Positions 41,304-51,597 of a DNA stretch of 64,000 nt are shown here, piece by piece. Each line of letters begins with the position of its first letter. The first letter of the stretch is position 1. A model generated the notes under the pieces. That model made no database searches. It was not told where the DNA came from and saw only the letters and a program-made list of their open reading frames with translations. A program made the translations under genes and the position numbers. The DNA is taken from the NCBI RefSeq assembly GCF_000150275.1, contig NW_002060952.1:1292452-1356451 (forward strand). The letters run 5' to 3'. This DNA comes from Trichoplax adhaerens (lineage: Eukaryota > Placozoa > Uniplacotomia > Trichoplacea > Trichoplacidae).

Positions 41304-43393
41304 ATCATAATATTATAGTTCTGCTGATTATTAATATTACTGTATTAAAGAGTGAACTATGGTACAGAAATACATGTTTTATATATTTTGTGATAGATGT
41401 CATGAAATGCTTTATCAACTTCTATATTCCTCCATAGAATAGAACACGCAATGTACGATACGATGGATTAAAATTGGGACTAAAATGTGGAATTTAAATC
41501 TATGCTTCAGTTGAGTCGATAATAAAGACGAGAATTTTGCCTCTGCTGCAATGATTTCACTCAATAAATTAAGAGACTGATCGATACCCTAGAAGTGCAG
41601 CGGTTGCAGTTAATTACGGTAATAATGTGTGTTGAAAGTCTTACAATAATTTTAAAATAAGTTTTGTGCAAATTATTTGGTCTGCTACCCTTGATAAAGT
41701 AAATGTGGATAATGGCTGGTAAAAAGAGACTGTATTTTAGTAGCTCAAATTTCGAGTGAGTGGGTTGCAAACCTAAGAAATTTTGTTAATACCCATTCAC
41801 TATCGTGTGCCTTCTTTAAACGCTACAAGCACTACCTATGTATAGTCAAAATTGATATTTTCTTACGTAGCTTACTATAAGCAATGAAAATAAGTATTTC
41901 AATATAAGAAAATATCAACATCGATACCCCAGTCGAAGCAATAATAATACAAGAAGAAAGAAGCAAGGTTAATTAAACTCATGATGACACAAACGAGAAT
42001 CATTGACCCCAGACCGGTAACGCCCATACTTATAATTTTAAGAAAACAGGAAGTGCATCCTTATTCGATATACACGAAAATAGTTTAATTAAAGTAGACT
42101 GTAACATGGTACTTACAGATGTAAATGTCATTCACTTATTTTAAACCAATTTAGTGGAGATTAATTAGTACCTTATTATTCCAATAATATTTAGGGATAT
42201 CAGACTTATATTAATTTCTATCGTATCTGATCTTGAAATACAGAAAGTGCTATAAAACGGATTCAGATTCGTTTCAGTTAGGTAATTAATTACTAATGTA
42301 TTATTGGAAGTAGTTACCTTGTGTAGCAATGATATTCTATGTATGTAAGAATGGCACCCGCATATAAAGAGTAGATTCATGGTCCTCTTACTTTCTTAAT
42401 CACGTTGGGTATCTGTCCGTTCTCTGATGCTTCATATTCAGAATAGGATTGGAACTTTTCTTTGCCGTACTTGCCAGGCAATCGTAAGACTAGACAGTAG
42501 TCGCAGTTGAGGATTCTCGTCTTTAACCCTATCTCAATCTATCCCAAGACCATCATGGTCAGATAGGTAGCAATATTGATAGCTAAGGTGTCATACTGCA
42601 CTTTCTCACTCTGTTGTACCATATATATCTTTAATTCAGTTACTATATTAAGAGGAATCAGATAAAGTTTAAATGTAAGTCTTAAAATTGAAGATAATTA
42701 GTTTGATATATCAATTTATCGTAAGGTCATAATTAAAAAAATAGAGTTCTTTAATTTAATTCCTTTCCTTCCTTGGTTTTGGTTGTCTAAATTATAAAAA
42801 ATTCATAAATTATGAAGACTGATACATTTCTTTTTATTCTAAATATTCTTTTTAGAGAGTATTGGAGTAGGCGTAACTAAGAATCAGTTTACTTGCACAC
42901 AATTAGACGAAATTGAATGATTTAAACGCTATGATAGCGTGGCAAAAGTAGAGAATTCTCGTTTATTAATTCAAAATTTTACAATTTATTATTCAATCCA
43001 ATATTAAGGTGATGAAAATATTGCAACATGGTCACGGCTCAATTTCTTCCTTATTGACTGAAGTTATTTTGATGGTGATGTTGTTTTAGCCTAAGAAGAG
43101 AATTCGTTTGTTTAAAGTGACTAAATTAGACAAAATCTACTGTAAATCGGTTAAGCATTCGGTCTATCGTGACTGCTCTCAAAATTTAGAAACAAAATTA
43201 TCTGATTAATCTTTTATTATCTCACATGGGCTAAAGTAGGAACGATAAGGGATCAAGAACGCTTATCGATAGGATATTTTCTCACTCCATTTTAAATTAG
43301 GATATTTCACTGAATGTAAGTGAGATTTTTACTTACTGAAAATAAGTTCATCAATATTGACTCGATGACTTTCCGTTGTTTATCATAATAAGG
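41304..43393. other. inter-LTR DNA with a weak minus-strand coding candidate
   Basis: Apart from the candidate at 42392-42642, one minus frame at 41899-42027 (ATG at 42027) reads as a 42-residue hydrophobic peptide behind a fair acceptor, with codon use unlike the surrounding AT-rich DNA. I could not join it in frame to the candidate upstream. The DNA between 41900 and 42620 is less AT-rich than its flanks. Confidence 0.35.
42392..42642 (-). pseudogene. possible coding remnant with one in-frame TAG
   Basis: On the minus strand an acceptor (TCCTCTTAATATAG, ending 42643) and a donor (AAA then GTAAGA, from 42391) bracket 251 bases. These are open in one frame except for a TAG at 42541-42539. 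The first part reads TELKIYMVQQSEKV and continues into a hydrophobic stretch. The second part contains YCLVLRLPGKYGKEKF and a polar SEYEASENGQIP segment. Base composition is richer in G and C than the flanks. I do not recognise a family. It may be a broken exon, two exons separated by an unseen intron, or chance. Lying between LTRs of families B and A, a decayed retroelement origin is possible but not shown. Confidence 0.22.
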
Positions 43394-43943
43394 TGTGATA
43401 TATACCAATCACGAAATTCCAAATTTTAGAAAAATAAGGGCTTTATTCAATCTTATACAAAGATTAACTACACAGCTCTACTCTAGCCGAATACTACTTC
43501 TAAAGACTTCTACAACGAACTAACAGAATAATCTAAAGTTGCATGCTTTTATACTTTCCGTAGCATTCGCAGCTACAATCCGCATGGCAACCTTTTACCT
43601 TATTTTACACATAGTTAAATTATTCTTAGTAAGACTATTCTACTGCGGACCATCATTAATCCAATATGGATACGACTACAGTACTTACGTAGACATTATT
43701 CACACCAGCCAAAGTACAATGAATTAACCATATCCTAATATATGATTTACAGTTCTATTTTTACCTACAGCCATATTAGTAACTCAACAGCTTACTGTAT
43801 ATAGTCATCTGTACTCTAGCATAGAGTCTCTACCACTACAGTCTATAGTTACAGCTACCAAATATCTCTTAGGATAAATATCTACCGTACATTATACTAC
43901 ACATGGCTAACAGTCTACAATCACAATACTAAGTTACATTACA
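43394..43943 (-). mobile_element. solo LTR, family A copy 2 (550 bp, inverted)
   Basis: This is the reverse complement of LTR A1, with only scattered single-base differences over the parts I aligned. On the plus strand it starts TGTGATATATACC and ends AAGTTACATTACA. The flanks are TAAGG (43389-43393) and TATGG (43944-43948), four of five identical, which would fit a mutated target-site duplication. The plus-strand open frame at 43539-43727 mirrors the one in copy 1, with one changed residue, and is antisense to U3. Confidence 0.85.
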
Positions 43944-43948
43944 TATGG

Positions 43949-45218
43949 CTATCAATGAAATCTAGAAATACAAATTGTAATACTCTTTGCTACGGTATCT
44001 CATGCAGTCTATTATCTATACAATTTAAGATCGAATAATCGTCATAGCCAAAGATACTTTTCTATTCTATTTTATTGATCGAGATGGTGTATGCTAGGTA
44101 TAACCGAAATACACAATATGGCTTGCTTAAAGATGATCCGATAAAATCAAATGTAAGTAGACTATCCGTTGATATTATAGTAAGTGAGCAAATAAACAAA
44201 TTAGAATTATGAAGGAAAAATTAGTTATCTATGAACAGTAATATTACGTCTACTGAATTATTTTACCCTGCCTCCATATTCTGATCATATTGATAAAGTA
44301 TCACTTGTAATTTATTAGAAAAATACAATTGGAGACAGGGAAAGTTGAAATCGTTTACATATAATAATAATGTCGAAGCGATAGATAGATTTAGCTGTTG
44401 ATATAGATACAGATATGAATAAAGTAGATAAATGGAGCGGTGGAGTAATGTCAGTTATTAGATTATTATCAGTCGCAGTCATAATAATATTATGATTTAA
44501 ATCGGTGTCGATATTTGTTTAATTAAGTGATTATTGGATGATAATTAACTACCTTATGATTACATATATACTGTACAGACTAGTTATTAGACATGCTGTA
44601 GTCTGAAGAACATCCATAATCTATTATTGCTATCCCATGTGTCACGGCGTCGTTATTTTTGATACTGACAGTTTTAGACTTAGATTTGCTAATATAATAA
44701 AATAAGTATGCAAATTAGGATAACTGAAAGAAGATAATTTCTAGATATAGGATATAAAACTACCCAGTAATAACTCAAAAACATCTACGGTACGCGATAA
44801 ATCGACTGTCATGTCGAGCAATCGACTTGACATTCCAATCTTATTATTATTTCATTTAAATATCGATTACCCCAGTGTTATTGCCGTATATCCTAAATAA
44901 AGCGCCCATCTTATTTTTTTATCTTATGCAATAATTAAAACAAAATTTCTTATGCATCACTTACAATATCAATAAATTACGTAACAGTATCGATAAGGTT
45001 ACAGTTCAAAAATTAAAACGATTCAAAATTATGACTAGTCGTTGAACAGCGGTAGCTCAAATAATTGCATAAATAGTTATAAGTTAAAAAATGTAGACCG
45101 TATCGTCTGAAAAGACAACGTTAGCCTCAATTATCATATAATCAAGATGATGATGGCATTTGTTATGATATAACAGGATGAAAATCTTACATAGTTGCCA
45201 CATTTTGCTGTCACATAA
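43949..45218. other. anonymous DNA, 3' flank of the PKA-R-like gene
   Basis: No gene is seen. This side would be downstream of the minus-strand gene ending near 45219. Confidence 0.45.
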
Positions 45219-45234
45219 TTTATTATTGTTTATT
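45219..45234 (-). terminator. two poly(A) signals downstream of the PKA-R-like exon
   Basis: On the minus strand AATAAA occurs at 45234-45229 and 45224-45219, 45-60 bases past the stop codon. Their closeness supports this being the true 3' end and the exon being terminal. Confidence 0.5.
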
Positions 45235-45278
45235 TTGATGGGGATTTTCCGTCTTGTTTTTGTTATTCCATATAAATA

Positions 45279-45857
45279 TCATGTTCTATTCCATTTATGG
45301 ATGACGCCATCCATTCGATTTTGTAATTTAGTTGCTTTCGTATCGAACTTATCGCCGGTGTAGAAATGTCTTCTTGCCGAATAATTTTGAAAATCGGCAT
45401 CCGTCATCGTCATTCCAAAGAAATGGCGTAGTTGATGGTGATAAAAGGCTTGATCACGTTTCAACAATTCAAGACAGCTTCCAATCAATTGTTCAAATTG
45501 GTTAACGTTTAATCTTGCACATATTACTTCACCAACAGCTGTAGCAGTAAAAGAAAACGGCAACTGAGTCAATAAAATTTGCTCATTAATGACATCATTT
45601 TCATAGTAGCGTTTACAGTAGTGAAGATTGCCATGCTTTTGCTGTTTATCATGCGCGGAGGCTAACACATATCCACGTAATATGCAGTAGACGTAATCAA
45701 CCCTATCACCTTGTTCAATAATAATCTCTTTATTATTAAAATAGCATATATCCAATAATTCAGCTGCTTGATCGATCTCGTTATCGGTTAATGTTGCTAG
45801 AAGTGGAATTCTGCTGATCACTGTTCGTTTCTGATTGATGGTCCACAGCAGATCGTG
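45279..45857 (-). CDS. terminal exon of a divergent PKA regulatory-subunit-like protein (cyclic-nucleotide-binding domain B), 5' end missing
   Basis: The exon runs from an acceptor (TTCTTCTAATGCTTTGAATAG) ending at 45858 to a stop at 45281-45279, giving 192 residues. Residues 3-8 (LLWTIN) match the LWxxDR end of PKA-R domain A. QKRTVISRIPLLATL matches the KKRKM..FI..VPLLKSL linker helix. Residues 32-64 carry the beta-roll start with IIIEQGDRVDYVYCILRGYV. FEQLIGSCLELLKR (121-134) matches FERLLGPCxDIMKR, which is specific to PKA regulatory subunits. The phosphate-binding cassette (88-107) is degenerate. The FGE position reads INE, and the PRAA position reads PFSFTA, so the cAMP-phosphate Arg is absent. 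The helix tail extends about 45 residues beyond the usual end. It should be cytosolic and may have lost cAMP binding. It could be a live, divergent gene or a decaying one. Earlier exons (dimerisation domain, inhibitor sequence, domain A) were not found. Confidence 0.72.
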   Translation of the reverse strand, partial: HDLLWTINQKRTVISRIPLLATLTDNEIDQAAELLDICYFNNKEIIIEQGDRVDYVYCILRGYVLASAHDKQQKHGNLHYCKRYYENDVINEQILLTQLPFSFTATAVGEVICARLNVNQFEQLIGSCLELLKRDQAFYHHQLRHFFGMTMTDADFQNYSARRHFYTGDKFDTKATKLQNRMDGVIHKWNRT

Positions 45858-47828
45858 CTATTCAAAGCATTAGAAGAAATCATTCTGTGTCAATAACATA
45901 GCATATTAAGAGATTTTCTGTTGACTTTTTACTAAGATATCACTAGCTGCTGAATCATTTTATAGAAACCACAATAGAATTAGCACAAAAGGCATCTCCT
46001 CTACGGATATAAGTCAGATAGGTTCAGTATGCTTTATAGCATTGGCAAAAATCAGTCTAAATTAATAATTAATTACTATCAAAATGAACTTCTTGATCGT
46101 AATCGAGCATATTCGTACTAATAATAACCTAAAATATTCAAAATAATTGGTGATAATCTATGTCAATAGCCTGTACTTCTCTTTTATCCAAATAAAGCTC
46201 AAGCTACGTAAAGGAGTTCGCAATTTTTTAAATCAATTTCTCCACGATAGTGCCATTGTCAAAACGAAATGCAATTCGATACAGTCTCGATCCCAAAATT
46301 ACCCATGTGAAGTTTTTAGGGGCTAGAATTAAACTATATTGTGTTACTGTTTGCCTCTGTTCAAACAATAAGAGTTTATGCTGTTATGTACACATAGAAT
46401 GAATCCTTGTAAACCGCATTTAGCATCGAGCTCCCTTCTTCAGTCAACATCTAGAACCAATTAGTTACAGCATAGCTCAATTGTGGATTTAATATGAAGT
46501 ACTAAGGAAGTAGGAATAAAGAAATTACAGTCATACTGAGATCATTGGTGTCAAATTAATTTCATGACTGAAATAAAACTCGAATGAAATGATAAATTAT
46601 TGGCACACACAAAAAAGTAAATTTTGATGTAAGGTAACAAGAGAGAGCGATAATCAACGTAAGAAATAAATTTCTATTGAAATTTTGAATATCATATCAT
46701 TTTCAGATCGATTAGTGCTAAAATAAATATAGGTAAATTAATCGGTTTGTAACGGCATTGTAGTTCCCTTTCTGAAATAGTGGAAAATACGTTAATAGTA
46801 AAGAACTGACAGAGTCAAATTAAGATAGTGATTTGAGCTAATGATTGCATGCTGCGCCTTGATACAAAAAGATCTCTTGCGTGCCAGCTATAACGGGATT
46901 ATCGATAATTCTTAACGTAACATGAATAAAAGCATATGGTATCGACATATTTAAGGTATTTTAATCAACACCAAAATTGTTTAAGCATGATAACAATAAT
47001 TAATGGAAGTACTAATACCTGAAAAAAGCATAGCCAATAACCTAGCTATTAACGCACTGTACAGTTTATTCATAATTAAGAATAACGTAACTTTGTCAAC
47101 CTACTAAGCACTGCTGTGTAGAAAAATAAAATTTATCGATTTGGTGAAAGTCTAACTCAACTACTAAGCTAATGGAAGGGATAAATAATAGTTTGAAAAG
47201 ATGTAAAAATGAAAACCAAATCTAAATATAAGGAATAGCTATTACGGTACACTATAACGAAAGTTAAAATTTTATGTTATATCTATCGATATTGTAATTA
47301 AAATACCATTTCGGATTCGATTTGAGGAATAGTCGAAGAAGTGATCAATATTGTTAACATTGATAGGTTACAATGTAATAATATCTTGATCAGTGTAACT
47401 TGAAAATAGATGCCTTATCTTATAAGGCTGGAATACAGTTTACTAAATTTGTTCGAGCTAGATGGATTCGATGGCAAAGCAAATTTGAACGATTTTTTAT
47501 GATAGAAAAATTACAATCATAGACTAATTGAAACATCTGTGATGGGAAAAGTAAACTAACTACTATTAAAAATCAAAGATAATGGATATTAGAAGAAAAT
47601 ACCAATGGAGTCGTATCGCTTTTAATACCAGAATATCATTTCTTTCCCATTGTCAACTATTCATGGCAGTTAATTTTATATACTCGTATAATAACGAAAA
47701 CGCAGCGCAATATGGTTAAATATTGTGCTGCCTATTCAGTTAACATTGTCGTCATCCCTGCCCTATTAATAGTGTTTCCTTATTTGTTTTATTTTTATTG
47801 GCTGCCTATTATATCACAGTTTCTATTC
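45858..47828. other. upstream side of the PKA-R-like exon; no exon confidently placed
   Basis: Domain A exons should lie here on the minus strand. Short open pieces occur (46011-45961 reads RRGDAFCANSIV, and after a change of frame NDSAASDILVKSQQK) that resemble a cassette, but they are broken by stops and frame changes. Another open piece at 46322-46228, behind a good acceptor, has no matching donor. I call none of them. Confidence 0.35.
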
Positions 47829-47941
47829 NNNNNNNNNNNNNNNNNNNNNNNNNNNNNNNNNNNNNNNNNNNNNNNNNNNNNNNNNNNNNNNNNNNNNNNN
47901 NNNNNNNNNNNNNNNNNNNNNNNNNNNNNNNNNNNNNNNNN
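47829..47941. other. assembly gap, 113 N
   Basis: An unbroken run of N. The two frames drawn through it (47712-47954 and 47798-47983) are artefacts. Confidence 0.99.
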
Positions 47942-50900
47942 TTATTTGATATAACCCGGTTTCCGTATCACAGAAAAGGGTGATTACTACTTCTTTGATT
48001 TCAAGTTTTCTAAAATAACCAATCCCTGGAATGCATACTATATTGTCTCGAACAGAATATTGAATGGCAGAAAACTAATACAAGATCCTATTCGTATCGT
48101 CATCATTCCCACTTGAAATTGGTTCATTAAAATATTGGCTACATATTTTCGACAAATAAAGAATACTTTTGTCCGTTTTTCCATTCAACTCTTATTGCTT
48201 TAATAGTACGAAACATGATGATATGTAATTACATTAAAATGTGTTAGTAAATTGATTAGCTACTAAATCTTAGACAATATTTAGAACTGAAGACATTTCC
48301 CAATCTAACTTCACAGCGTTACTACAATGCCTTAATTGACGGTGAAGACCTTAACTTATGCTAGATCTCACTGACATAAAATATCGACTCTTTTATGAAA
48401 TGGTATATTACAGTTTAATCCTACTGATGCCTAGCGGTGATCTATATTTTTAAAGAAATCCCCGAAATATAATTTGAAAGAATACATCAAATATATTGAT
48501 ATTGATTACCCGCAACGCTTGTCATTTATGTAATAAAAATTGTACCCAAAATCAAGGGAGCTATATCTGCCGCAGTTAATAAAAATACGATAATTAATCA
48601 GCACTGCAGCGTGATTGAATCAGCTTTAATATTTATAAATTTTGTTGGTATCATTCTTTCCAATTTTCTTCTGGCCGTTCATAAAGCTAAATAACTGACT
48701 AACAGAAGTATCAGATAAAGTATTATTACTCATAACGAAAGTACAGTCTAACCCTTACTTATTTTCGTTCTTTCCAAACAGCAACTATTGCTATCGCATA
48801 TATATAATTAGAAAATAATAAAAGTGAAAGAAAGCAACCAATCTCTATCCCATTATGATTATAGTCTGCATGGAAGGAATAATTCTTACTTGAACAATAT
48901 CCAATTCTAAAATGAAACTAAAGTAAATATTTCTTCATTTATATCGCCATGTCTATAGTTCTATTTCCTTTTATTATTGAACTTATTGGATATGATCAGG
49001 ATAAATAATTTCATATTTTATAAAACGAGAAATTTATACAATAGTTTATATTTTATATTGTTCAATATCATCTGATCTAACATCTTATGACGTAGCGTAA
49101 CTCATTTTTTTTTTAAGGATTTTACGTCGGTTACGAATATTATTCTAATGTTTACAGCCATCAATAAGTTTCTTAAAATTGACCTTCTACTTTAATTCGA
49201 TCATATTTCGGCCCTAATTTGTAATCTAGAGCTAAATATCGTGTGCCTAAAACTATTACATTGGCCGTTGCTATATGACCTTTATTTCCTTCATAGATAT
49301 CGTATTTCTGGTATTGTGGAAGACTAGATGATATGCAATCTAGTGGAGGCCTAGAAAATTGCATTTTAGGTAGGTAGGAGACAAAATATCTTAGTCTAGC
49401 TAAGGATTCTTTAAGGTAGCCATTTTTAGGATCTTACGTTAATTAGTATATTTTACAGTCTTTATATCCAATAATCATAGATCTTATATTATCATTAAAG
49501 GATACTGCAATGGTAGATTGAAATGATAGATTTACATTAAGTCAATCTATCGGCGGTCTAAAATAACGGCGTAGTTTATTATGAACTTTTATGTATGATA
49601 TTGCGGGATACCAATAAAGTATAGCAATGATATAGGATCTACCTACCTACCAACGAAGTTCAATATTATTACGATACTCTGAGAAGATTATTATAAATTG
49701 CTGCGGTAAACGTAACATTTTAAAATTATTAACTATCCCATATTTCGCGAATATAACATCGATTACGACATAAACTGTCTCATCATTTTATCCTTCTGAA
49801 AGTTCACCATAACATTTCGTAATTGATTTATAACGGATTAATTAAATTGCAACTAATATCGGATAATAGCAAGAACTAACTAAGTCTATTTGAAATCGAA
49901 GACTATAGGTGTGTTACTTTTGAGTCAGTACAGCGGATGTAATGGATTTATCCCAGCACTGGAACGACATTTTCTATCATTTACAAAATTACTTCTACTT
50001 TTTACCCCAGTTGATACAAGTAGACATCTGATAAAATTACTTCAGATGATGGTTTATAATTAATAATCACCCTTCGTGCCATCAAGTTCTAGTATATTGA
50101 ATGCATCATCAAAGGATGAGTTCATTTCTTTTACTATCTTTAAAAATGGATAATAAATTACTATTATCACTAACAACTGCTCTGATCGTATAAATGATAC
50201 TGGATTTGTCTTGATTAATTTTATCGTCCAGGTTGGTAACGTAAGCCTCTTTTGTGTAATCTAGACAGCTTTTTAAGCTTATTAAATACGTTAGTATTTG
50301 GCTACGTGATTACAATTCCTTCTATTACCATTTAGGTAATTACCATCCTGACAATCTGTTCTTAGTGATGGAATTATGATTGCAATGCTCAATTATCTAA
50401 AGTAATTTATTTTGATTAGATAAAGACATGGAATTGATATCGTAGTCAGCTAGCTATCGTATCCGAAAGATTCCTAATAAAAATTGATTTCATATGGTAT
50501 TAATTACCGCCGTAAGGGTGCATCAATTTCCAGTTTAAATACCCAATGTGAAAATTTATATAAAACTATTCGGATAGAATAATTCTCATTTATCCTCCTG
50601 AAAAGAACTGTATAGTTCAGAAGGAAAGATTGAGATACGATTGTTATACATTAAAAAGAGTGGTATATCTACGTCTTATAACAGGTACTACGTATTTGAC
50701 TGAGAAATTTTTCAGCAAACACTGAAATGATAGCGTTTAACAAGATAGACAAAGAAAATTTTTTGCATAAGATGGCCAGGAAGGAATAAAGAATCTCTGT
50801 AACTACACCATTTCTCGCAAAATTGCTCTCCTTCGCAATATTTGTTGTGATTATATTACTGGGCTGCCAATATAGGTGTTGAGTCATAAATTAAAAATTA

Positions 50901-51498
50901 TAAAATATAAATAATTGTAGAAAGTAAGGGGTGATTTTTGTATTATTTTCTTATAGGTAAGAAGATACTGTTATTGTTAGAATTTTAAATTATAGGAAAG
51001 AGAGAGAAAAAGGAGTTATTCAATTATAGATGAAAGAGTACTGAATAAAGATTAAAGGATCAAATAACTTTCTATATCATTTTCCTTAAGTTAAAATAAA
51101 GACGACACCGGGGCGTCTTTCTTTTAGATTGACTTAAGTTAGACAACTCGCTCACACCCCTAAAGCTAAAATATTTTTTCAAATGACACTGATCTGTTAG
51201 GAAAAATCTTAAGGAATGATAAAAGCTTTTAATATTCATAGTTTGTTAATTATGCTAATGGTTCGCTAAAAAGTTGACGAAAGACTATTAAACTTCGGAA
51301 GACTTTCTCTAGAAGATAAAACTGCGTCATTTACCCATAATACTATCAGATTATTTTTGAAGTAACTTTACTTTCTTTTCGCTTATTGTCACTTTTAGTT
51401 TAATAGAATATAACCCTTATCCGGTACTTATATGATCAGATATTTGTGCGCTTATCTTAGTTAATTATTTAAATATCCATGTTTGAATTTGAACTTAC
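47942..51498. other. anonymous DNA; would hold later exons of the minus-strand gene starting at 51597
   Basis: No exon could be linked. Minus frames at 49173-49364 (ending KLGPKYDRIKVEGQF, then stop) and 50669-50887 (part hydrophobic) are possible exons but lack start support, family resemblance and matched splice sites. Confidence 0.35.
51098..51120. repeat. 7-bp hairpin within a longer imperfect inverted repeat
   Basis: AAAGACG (51098-51104), a 9-base GC-rich loop, then CGTCTTT (51114-51120). CTTAAG lies at both outer ends, so the whole 51085-51140 segment is a loose inverted repeat. It does not match the histone 3' stem-loop. Confidence 0.55.
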
Positions 51499-51597
51499 CT
51501 GAGTAACTGCAACGGAAAATGAATCGCTTCTAATTCTATCGAATCGCTGTTCAGTACGTGATCGACTATTAGTTTGTATTAAACTGTTGGATGCCAT
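51499..51597 (-). CDS. first coding exon of an unidentified gene (33 residues)
   Basis: The ATG is at 51597-51595 in good context (ATGG) and the exon runs open to a textbook donor, CAG then GTAAGT, at 51498. It is 99 bases in phase 0. The peptide is Ser/Arg-rich and polar (starting MASNSLIQTNSRSRTEQRFD and ending SDSFSVAVTQ), with no domain. Its spacing of R-S/T-x-x-R-L/F-N/D and a following S-F-x-x-A resembles the N-terminus of the SLC6-like exon at 3363-3555. A related gene is possible but unproven. The evidence is the start-to-donor structure rather than homology. Confidence 0.4.

Noticed and set aside
46228-46322. Possible upstream exon of the PKA-R-like gene (WVILGSRLYRIAFRFDNG)
   Set aside because: The acceptor is good but no donor precedes the stop, and the sequence overlaps in content with the LLWTIN segment already present in the terminal exon.
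47712-47983. Two plus frames across the N run
   Set aside because: They exist only because N was translated as open sequence.
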